DNA of 13,652 nt from assembly GCA_024741835.1 (NCBI GenBank), contig JAENRP010000176.1:77553-91204 (forward strand), given 5' to 3'. Positions 7,508 through 13,652 of the stretch are shown here, piece after piece. The notes beneath the pieces are model-generated. The model had not been told where the DNA came from. It saw nothing but the letters and a program-made list of their open reading frames with translations, and made no database searches. Made by a program: the position numbers and the translations under genes. This stretch comes from Diplocarpon mali (taxonomy: Eukaryota > Ascomycota > Leotiomycetes > Helotiales > Drepanopezizaceae). Numbering within the stretch: position 1 is the first letter of the stretch; every line of letters starts with the position of its first letter.

Positions 7508-8573
7508 CCTACTTACTCTAGGCCGTTTCCAAAAGTACCAACTCCTCCAGGAGGACGTGACTGCCCCTAGAACTGGACTAGGTCCACCATACGGATGATT
7601 GCGAAGAAGCGAAATTAAAGATCCTGTTGCGTGAAAGTCCAGTCTACGTATTTTTTATCCAGCAATCAATTTTAATTAGCCTGTTAGATGCGCGCTGGTT
7701 TATGACAGCCAATAGCACCGAGTAGAGCTGATTCCCCTCAGTGTCTACGGCGGCATCTCATACAGCTTTCGTCAATATGCTCGACTTAATGAAATCTCAC
7801 GGTGCAGAAATCCAACATCTAACATCGAGTGTGATTTGGCCAGGTGACGCTAGCTTTACTTCGATGGCAACGACTCGCACGGGGAGGCGACGACTCAACA
7901 CCTGTACGCGGTGTCTCTTACGAACCTGCAGACTTTTTACGAGTCTAAAGACGAGATTAAGTCCTTTCGACTCCGAAGTGAGCAAACCTAAAGTCGAACG
8001 AAACTAGAACTTTCGGAAACGTCAGAGGGAAATTTTATTCTCTCTATAGCACTACCTTTCATACAAATACCCTTTACTTTCGACCCCTACCTGCGTAATC
8101 TAGGATTATTTAAGTATATACCTACGATTGGAGGAGAGGCTTAACCAGGGATATAAAGGTAAAAAAGGCGGGTTATAGTATATAAGGAGGGTGATGAGGA
8201 GAAGGACAAGGATATATATTAACAATTTTACATAAAGTCAATAAGAAGGCTACGATCCAGAGCTGACGCCGACTGATAAGACGCTTGATATAACCAAATA
8301 GATATCGGTTGTAAGCGTAAAACGCTTATCTTAGAATAGAGAACCTTAGGCGACTCTATTATTAAGGCACCTTCTAAGAATGTACTCGCTTGAGACCTAA
8401 AGGGAACAACTATCAACTAAGGTATAATTTAGACTCTTATCGAAGGAATCAGGAATCGTAAGTATAATAGACGATATAGTAAAGATTCAAGGAGTTTTCA
8501 AGCTAGTTTGTCCTTATATATAAACCCGACTATAGCGTTTCTCGCTTATGCTATACAGTTTCAAACTAACACA
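7508..8573. other. AT-rich, TpA-rich degenerate region
   Basis: From about 7510, and especially 8030-8573, the DNA is AT-rich, with many TATA, TTA and TAG words and stops in most frames. This is typical of fungal repeats damaged by RIP or similar decay. One 88-codon frame at 7741-8007 lacks an ATG at its 5' end and has no recognised domain. No terminal repeats or target-site duplications could be defined. Confidence 0.5.
8041..8560 (+). pseudogene. Relic reading frame with RIP-like nonsense codons
   Basis: Reading the plus strand in the frame of 8041 gives protein-like runs such as EGYDPELTPTDKTLDITK and ESGIVSIIDDIVKIQGVFKL. All of its stops are TAG or TAA, none TGA. These are the stops expected when CAG/CAA (Gln) or TGG (Trp) codons mutate by C-to-T or G-to-A change. 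The protein family is not recognised. It may be a retroelement or gene fragment. The alternative is chance in AT-rich DNA, since the opposite strand also has a 62-codon frame (8228-8416). Confidence 0.3.
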
Positions 8574-8648
8574 TCATATTAAAATAAAACAACCCGCACA
8601 CAGATCTCGAGGTCTCGACAGGCGTACGAACTCCTCCTCTGTATCCAT
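8574..8648 (-). pseudogene. 5' end of a minus-strand gene, cut off at the AT-rich boundary
   Basis: The ATG at 8648 is the first ATG downstream of a long pyrimidine tract (minus-strand view of 8935-9007), and no other minus-strand ATG lies between. It opens a 24-codon frame, MDTEEEFVRLSRPRDLC followed by AGCFILI, ending in TGA at 8574-8576. The last codons fall exactly where the GC-richer DNA meets the AT-rich decayed DNA. I infer a real gene start whose body has been replaced by, or decayed into, the AT-rich block. The CAGC at the end could begin a Cys-pair motif, but the family cannot be named. Confidence 0.35.
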
Positions 8649-9007
8649 GCCGAAGCCTCGCTCGCTACCACACGACGCGCAGAGTTCTAGGGTTCTCTGG
8701 ATTTCGTGAGTCGGGAGGTGGGAGAGCTGTTTCCTACACGGCTAAGCGAGCGGAAAAGTAAACAAGGCGAGGGAAAGGGCTGCGTGTGTTAGGGGCTTAG
8801 GGGATGGGCTTGATGAGTTGATGAGCTGGTCTGTTGGTTGGTTTGGGTTGGTGCAGGTAGGGTGTGGTTGGATTTGGGTATGTGCCGAGTATAGTAAGAC
8901 AGGTGGGTGGAGATGGAGATGGAGATGGAGGTTTGAAGGGGGAGGGGAGGGGAGGGGAGGGGAGGGCAGGGGAGGGGAAAGGGAAGGGGAAGAGGAAAGG
9001 GAAAGGG
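8649..9007 (-). promoter_or_regulatory. Pyrimidine-tract promoter/leader of the truncated gene
   Basis: Seen from the minus strand, this stretch runs from a CT-only tract (8935-9007, one break at 8967) through a CA/CT-rich leader to the ATG at 8648. Long CT tracts just upstream of transcription starts are common in filamentous fungal genes. There is no minus-strand ATG in between, as expected for a 5' UTR. No TATA element was assigned. Confidence 0.35.
8909..9007 (+). repeat. Polypurine tract with GGAGAT repeats and G-quadruplex potential
   Basis: Three GGAGAT units (8909-8926) are followed after a short break by an almost pure purine run from 8935 to 9007, interrupted only by C at 8967. It holds successive GGGG blocks at 8944, 8949, 8954 and 8959 separated by single A bases, then GGG and GGGG blocks onward. 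This fits both G-quadruplex and triplex (H-DNA) formation. Frames of 85-98 codons across it on both strands are low-complexity artefacts. Confidence 0.85.
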
Positions 9008-9079
9008 TAGAAGGTAAATCGGAGTATTGCCGCGCCAAGACCTATAAGACTCTTCTGGGTTTGATTACTTCTTAATCGC

Positions 9080-9545
9080 GGATAGATCAACAGAACGGTA
9101 CCAATAATCTTATACGAGGATCCTTAATAGACCTGATGAATAGAAAGTAGACAGTGAATGTAGCAAACTTGCATTCCCTCTCTGTGCGGTTCTGCCGCGT
9201 CTTGGTTGTTGGTAGACTAGGCTTTCCTTTCACACAGAATAGAAATAGAAGGAATTTATATCTGTCATTGTCCAGAAGAAAGTATTCATCTATTGAACAG
9301 ATATAGATGTATCCTAGTGTAAGTATGCTCCTAGAACCGCTCTATTCTTTTGTTACTTTCTTGACTAGTCACTCGATGACAAAGCTGCATAGCCGTTGGA
9401 GCTAGTTGTTCGAAGAGCCAGAGAAGGAATATCTTTAGCAAGGTCTATATTATCTCATAGGGGATCAGAGGATGCCGAGAGAAGCTTAAAAGGCTCCGTA
9501 ACGTCGCCACAGGAGAACAGGCTTCTTCAAGGCTGCTGAGAGTAA
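9080..9545. other. AT-rich stretch without recognisable gene
   Basis: All frames are short here, and the composition is moderately AT-rich. No repeat ends, tRNA boxes or protein-like segments were seen. Confidence 0.5.
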
Positions 9546-10112
9546 CTTCGGCTGAGACGGTCGATCAGGTGCACGGAAGGAGTTATTTGCCTGACACAGA
9601 AGCTTCCTTGTGTCTGGCCAGTGGCAGACAGGGTACCGACGAGCAACCGGCTATCAGAACGACTTCACGGGCAAGGATTTCCACTGAACGTAGAGAGCCA
9701 GCTCTTCTGTCGCGACTTGCATTGGATAAAATCTCGCTCAAGCGCCTTGGTGGATTCCGATGGGATACTAGGGGACCATGAGATGGCCCGTGACGATGGA
9801 AATATTGGACACCGACCTGGCTGGCATTTACGGCTACTCCTTCCGAGAGCCTCCGAGGTTGAGTTGCTGCTACAGGACACAGCCTCGACTCTTGGATTGC
9901 TGCGTTGTGACGTCCAGAGCCGCAGACTCAATCTCAAGCTAAACTGTCTGTGTATCTCCGCACGCAATCGGCAGTATCCCAGAGCACTTCGCGGCATCTT
10001 CGGATTGTCCTCTGGCGATAACAGCAGCGTTGGTTGCATCTATGGTAGGATACTTGGTACATTCGTTGTGATAGCTAACCTGTATACTATAATCAAACAA
10101 GAACCATTTTAA
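9546..10112 (+). other. Open frame without convincing start, unassigned
   Basis: The plus frame is open from 9546 to the TAA at 10110-10112, about 188 codons. The first in-frame ATG is internal (near 9783), giving a much shorter product. A Leu-rich segment around LLLPRASEVELLLQDTA looks protein-like. A 124-codon minus frame overlaps it. No family is recognised. It could be a 5'-truncated gene relic, and an intact gene is unlikely. Confidence 0.2.
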
Positions 10113-10425
10113 AGCTATTCTCAGACCTAGGATATCACTCTACTATAGTAGGGTCTACCCAATAATATATAAATAGTTTTAAAAACAATGCTACTAAGAT
10201 TCTTCAGTTCCTTCTCTTCTCATAATTACTTTTAAAGCGTCTCTTGTGATTTAGAAGTTTGTAAGACTTTACAGTTATCTTACTCGCATTAATCGTGGAC
10301 TATATATAAATTCACTTACATAAAACTACGAATATAGTTCCCCAAGGTCTTGATTAAAGTCCTATATTCGTCTTCTACTATAAATCAACCAAGATTGCTA
10401 TCCAAAATGGTACCGACTGTTTGAG
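10113..10425. other. AT-rich decayed stretch
   Basis: This TpA-rich DNA has no usable frame. It contains the 12-bp perfect palindrome CTACTATAGTAG at 10140-10151. It resembles the decayed block at 8030-8573 in composition, but no shared sequence was identified. Confidence 0.45.
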
Positions 10426-10770
10426 ATGAGGGAAGTGGGCCGTGGTCAGAACTTCTACTACCACAATCCAAAGAGCGATATTGTCTCTGAGGTAGGAGAG
10501 CCGAGCTTCAGTCCAGAATCTTTCCAGGTCACCCGGGGGGGAATGTCTATTCATTCAATAGCGATAGATGTGAGCAGATCACCGGCTTCTTGCTGTCGCA
10601 GCGAGGATTGTACTTCTGCGAATAACCCGATGCGAGGGCTACCGGAATCCATCATGGCCATGGTGAAAACAAGCAGAGGAAATCAGGGAGACATTGGACT
10701 TGAAGAGGTTTTCCTCGTGCCTACTTGGCACCATTGCATCCTAGCGCCAAAGCCCTCGATAGCAGCGTAA
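10426..10770 (+). CDS. Hypothetical small protein (114 aa), doubtful
   Basis: This is an ATG-initiated frame of 114 codons with no overlapping long frame on the other strand, which slightly favours it. It has no signal peptide, membrane segment or recognised domain. The middle is Ser-rich with two close Cys pairs (CC and C within CCRSEDC). It lies just after an AT-rich decayed block and before a second small plus-strand frame at 10910. A frame of this length can easily arise by chance. Confidence 0.2.
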   Translation: MREVGRGQNFYYHNPKSDIVSEVGEPSFSPESFQVTRGGMSIHSIAIDVSRSPASCCRSEDCTSANNPMRGLPESIMAMVKTSRGNQGDIGLEEVFLVPTWHHCILAPKPSIAA

Positions 10771-10909
10771 CCTCTCGACCCGCCAGAACGTCGGGCCACA
10801 CGCCAGAGCAGATTTCGCTGGGCATGGATGCTGGTACTTCTCTTATCAAGGGTTGGAGAGGCTAGAGTGTCATATGGTCTGGGAAGAATAACTGGACCAG
10901 GGAGAAAAT

Positions 10910-11173
10910 ATGCCCCTCTTGCACTTCATCAGCTCCGCGCCAGTGTCTGCCGAGAGCAAAGTACTTGAGGCCAGCCATGCCTGTATCTGTAACATACCAG
11001 CGGAAACGAGTCAATTAGAGACTACCTTGAAACACAATAGACGGACTGGCGACCAGATAACAATACTCAAACAGATACATCCAGATGAGTCTCCGCGAGA
11101 AATCGGGTTGAAAGGCGCCAAGACAGATGTTGAGAGATGCGTAACACTTCTAGAGAAACAGCCGGCTCTGTAA
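10910..11173 (+). CDS. Hypothetical small protein (87 aa) with KH-like C-terminal half
   Basis: The ATG at 10910 has A at -3. The C-terminal half reads TGDQITILKQIHPDESPRE and then IGLKGAKTDVERCVTLLEK. The pattern of a beta strand (ITI), a variable loop, a second strand (IGLKG) and an amphipathic helix with V and LL at helix spacing resembles the end of a KH RNA-binding domain. The GxxG loop expected upstream is not seen, so at best this is a partial or decayed domain. I judge the resemblance by eye only. No neighbouring exon could be attached with good splice sites. Confidence 0.25.
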   Translation: MPLLHFISSAPVSAESKVLEASHACICNIPAETSQLETTLKHNRRTGDQITILKQIHPDESPREIGLKGAKTDVERCVTLLEKQPAL

Positions 11174-11630
11174 AGAAAAGAATCGAAGAAGAGGGGCTTT
11201 CAGGATACATGAATTACGGATAGCGGGGCAATATAGCGTTTACTTTGCCTATCTTGGGAAAATCTGCTTGGCCATTTTTCACTTTTGCGAGATTAGAATA
11301 TCCAGAGCGAGCGAATAACAGACAAGGACGTGACAAAAGCAGAGAGTCCCGATCGCCTCAAATTAGTCTCTATTTATCCAATTTCCAAATAGCTATTCCC
11401 CTGAGAGGACCTCGAAGAGCCAAGGCAGATACTAGGAGTGCTTATGCGCGCCCTCTTCTTTCGGATTACATGCGCTTGACCTCAAAACCGCGCAATCGTT
11501 GACGAGTATTTTCTCAAGAACAGAGCCGGACATGATATATCCCGCCTCAGCACGTCACCATAGGCTGACCTCTGGCACATCTAGCCAGGTTGAGGATCTG
11601 GGCATCACAGATGACGGTATGGGAAGGGAA

Positions 11631-11655
11631 ACTCGCGCGGTTTTAAGCGAGTAAA
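11631..11655 (+). repeat. Stem-loop repeat, copy 1
   Basis: ACTCGC (11631-11636) and GCGAGT (11647-11652) form perfect 6-bp inverted arms around a 10-base spacer. The right arm is part of TTAAGCGAGTAAA, 13 bases found again at 12307-12319. Confidence 0.55.
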
Positions 11656-12293
11656 CAACCACTTGATCACAAGCCTCGACAGACTCGTCCCTTTCTCTCC
11701 GCGGCGAATCTAGACAGATCGTACATCTGATATACGAAGATTATCATCTCAAGTGTTATCATATCAGCGTCGCCCGATGCGCTGACGTCGGTGCAGGCAC
11801 TGGTATGGACAGGGCTTGTCCGATATACATTCAGATCCGGCGCCTGATGTACTGGAATATGTGGCCCATTCCCATCTTCCAAGTCCCCAACTTTCCCAGG
11901 TTATTCTATCAGATTCTGCTAAGCTTGCAACGAAAACAGATGGAGAACGTTAGGCGTGGTGTAAAGCAGCTGTCTATGATTGAAAAATGGCAGGATTCAG
12001 GAGAGATGATCTTTCCAACCAATTACCAAACTTGGCAAATCAGTTTGAATCAAACAGATTCGCTACAGCAAACTCAAAGAAGATGTATATAAGTGCCCAG
12101 ATACCTTATCACAGAGGTCTACATAGCAACTTGTAACATGCCGCAGTTGTCAAGTACAATCTTTATCCATTGATAGGCTGGTGCGGGCATTCCAAGCCAT
12201 TTTCAACAATTACCATCATCCGGCTCAGGCTCTTTAGTCTAGCGGCTCAGAGTAAAAACTTCGTAAGGTTAGTGCGGATAGCTTCGCCAGGGG

Positions 12294-12319
12294 ACTCGGG
12301 CGTGAATTAAGCGAGTAAA
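12294..12319 (+). repeat. Stem-loop repeat, copy 2
   Basis: ACTCG (12294-12298) and CGAGT (12312-12316) form 5-bp inverted arms. The right side shares TTAAGCGAGTAAA exactly with copy 1, in the same orientation about 660 bases away. The conserved pairing suggests copies of the same mobile-element end or protein-binding hairpin, but the element is not identified. Confidence 0.5.
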
Positions 12320-12430
12320 TAAGCTAGATAGCTAATTCCTCAATCGCGGTCTCGCACAATACACCCTACGACCCCAACTCTCAGGAATACCCATCGATAA
12401 TTTCAAAAATTCCAGCCCCATGCTACAAGC

Positions 12431-13000
12431 CTAGCTCCTCAAGAGATGCACGCCTTCGACATCAATCGGCCTGCGTCTTATCAGTGCCGCGACAGATACA
12501 GAGGCGACTAGCGCCCTTCGCGTGATTGTCACCGCCAGTCGCAATCTATGCGCTCGCACGCGACCTGTCTCCAGAGATCCGAGTCGCCGCACAACCACGA
12601 TATTATCAGAGATGGGAAAGGACAAGGTTGACGAGGTGTCAGAGGGGATGGCCTCATGCAGCGAAGCTCAAGACGGGGCCATTCCACAGGACGAGAGCTT
12701 CGTCCAGGATTCCCGCGCTCGCATGGTCCATGCTTGTCCCTCGCGCAAGAAGCCCAAGGGGGTGTTGGGCAGGGCTCCGTCTCCTTGCTTCTGCGGCGAT
12801 GAGATCTCACATCAAGGACACCTTGTTGAGCCATGTTAACCTCTGCGTTGCTGCGCCAGGTAGCTCGCAGCTCTCTCTAGGGCCGGTTTCGCTGAGAGAC
12901 CGCCTTGCTACAGAGCTCAAGAGACATGGCTGATAGACGACAGGGCTTTCGTCGGCCTCCCCCTATTCCAGCAACTGCTGTTGGGAATGCGAGCGGAGAT
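12431..13000. other. GC-richer stretch with overlapping frames, unassigned
   Basis: Three overlapping frames of 101-135 codons run across 12522-12933 on both strands. None has a domain, and the two plus frames compete with each other. This looks like an older, GC-richer fragment between AT-rich blocks. It may be a gene relic, but no strand can be chosen. Confidence 0.3.
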
Positions 13001-13520
13001 TGAACGTGTTAACCCCCTTATCCGCAAGGCGGTTTCGCAAGGTGGGTGTTTGGCAACTTCTGCCTAGCTTCCCTCCCTTCTGTGAGAACCGGTACTGATT
13101 AAACCCAAGTAGAGAGTGACAGTTCACAAAGGACGTATTATGGCAGAGTAATAATCCGTCACAGCGCAAACAACAATGCTAGTGCCAGTGCCAAAGCTGA
13201 CACTCAAACCACTCTGATATATGACGCAAGAGTCTGTAAGAGATCGACAATGTCCTATTGCTTCCAGTGAGCCAGGAGGCTCTTAGGGAGGGTCCAAAGA
13301 TATACGATTGCCGAGTAGTTGCTCAAAAGGCTGTACTAAACTTAATAAACGACTTTTTCTTTGTGCGAGAAAGCTTCTTCTCTCGATAAATATGTAAGTA
13401 GTAAGTTGTAAATTAATATGTAAAAGAATATCAAGGTGATCTATCAGTACTTCTTGATAAACCAAAGTCTAAAGATTTACAAAGATAATATCTAAGAATA
13501 AGTTGTAAAGATAGTTTAAA
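13001..13520. other. Flank of the minisatellite, no gene seen
   Basis: The sequence becomes progressively AT-rich towards the tandem array at 13521. The frames are short and the minus-strand ones have random composition. No gene, RNA or repeat end was identified. Confidence 0.5.
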
Positions 13521-13652
13521 GGAATATATAAGAATATATAAGAATATACAAGAATATACAAGAATATACAAGAATATACAAGAATATACAAGAATATACA
13601 AGAATATACAAGAATATACAAGAATATACAAGAATATACAAGAATATACAAG
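13521..13652 (+). repeat. 10-bp minisatellite running off the window end
   Basis: Eleven perfect copies of AGAATATACA run from 13541 to 13650, preceded by two variant units (13521-13540, ending ATATATA in place of ATATACA) and followed by a partial unit cut by the window end. The minus-strand frames of 60-66 codons here (repeating CIFLYILVYS) are artefacts of the period and are not genes. The true array length is unknown. Confidence 0.97.

Larger units (their letters stand above)
11174..12430. other. Intergenic, short unassigned frames
   Basis: Frames at 11245-11502, 11667-11882 (minus) and 11805-12092 are 71-95 codons long, with no recognised domain. The first lacks an ATG start. The stretch contains the stem-loop motif described separately. 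A TAGTCTAGCGG near 12235 resembles a tRNA A box, but no B box follows at the right distance. I see no supportable gene. Confidence 0.45.

Noticed and set aside
7741..8007. 88-codon frame with a short segment slightly like an ankyrin repeat
   Set aside because: There is no ATG at its start, only one vague partial motif, and it lies in decaying DNA.
8742..9090. ORFs of 85-98 codons over the polypurine tract
   Set aside because: They are low-complexity products of GGGGA and GGAGAT repeats in several frames at once.
12230..12300. TAGTCTAGCGG resembling a tRNA A box
   Set aside because: No B box or cloverleaf follows within 80 bases.
13431..13651. Minus-strand ORFs repeating CIFLYILVYS
   Set aside because: They come from the 10-bp repeat having no stop in its three-unit period and have no independent coding evidence.
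13521..13652. CRISPR-like or telomeric array
   Set aside because: The units are directly adjacent with no spacers, and the unit is not the TTAGGG telomere repeat.

Overview
The window looks like nuclear DNA of a filamentous ascomycete (Pezizomycotina, probably Eurotiales such as Aspergillus or Penicillium). The clearest evidence is a secreted GH28 endopolygalacturonase gene with two short GT-AG introns, each with a CTGAC branch site. Gene-poor, AT-rich stretches that look damaged by repeat-induced point mutation (RIP) or similar decay also fit. Only one gene can be named with confidence. Most of the window is accessory-type, low-density sequence.

Layout. 1-637 has no recognisable gene, but holds a G-quadruplex motif and a GC-rich hairpin. 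638-1264 (minus) is an uninterrupted 208-residue, strongly acidic protein of unknown function. It has a near-ideal start context, and its upstream region carries two perfect palindromes, one of the CCG-N6-CGG zinc-cluster type. 1535-3230 holds broken, mainly minus-strand reading frames and a 13-bp triple tandem repeat, probably a decayed gene. 3230-4930 is non-coding as far as I can see. 4930-6300 (plus) is the endopolygalacturonase with its promoter.

6300-7510 holds only weak, overlapping frames and a CAGC-rich microsatellite. 7510-8573 is AT-rich and degenerate, with a plus-strand frame interrupted only by TAG and TAA. At about 8575 the composition changes abruptly. On the GC-richer side are a pyrimidine-tract promoter (minus-strand view) and the first 24 codons of a gene that ends at the AT-rich edge. 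9080-13520 alternates AT-rich decayed DNA with small unassigned ORFs at 9546, 10426 and 10910, and has a repeated stem-loop motif at 11631 and 12294. The window ends inside a 10-bp minisatellite (13521-13652).

Working picture. One intact plant-cell-wall-degrading enzyme gene sits among decaying accessory DNA. Nothing links the neighbouring frames to it in a pathway. I found no tRNA, rRNA, CRISPR array or intact transposon. I see no convincing new multi-gene system. The most unusual items are the polygalacturonase's altered active-site motif and heavy sequon load, the acidic protein with no DNA-binding domain, and the sharp truncation boundary near 8575.
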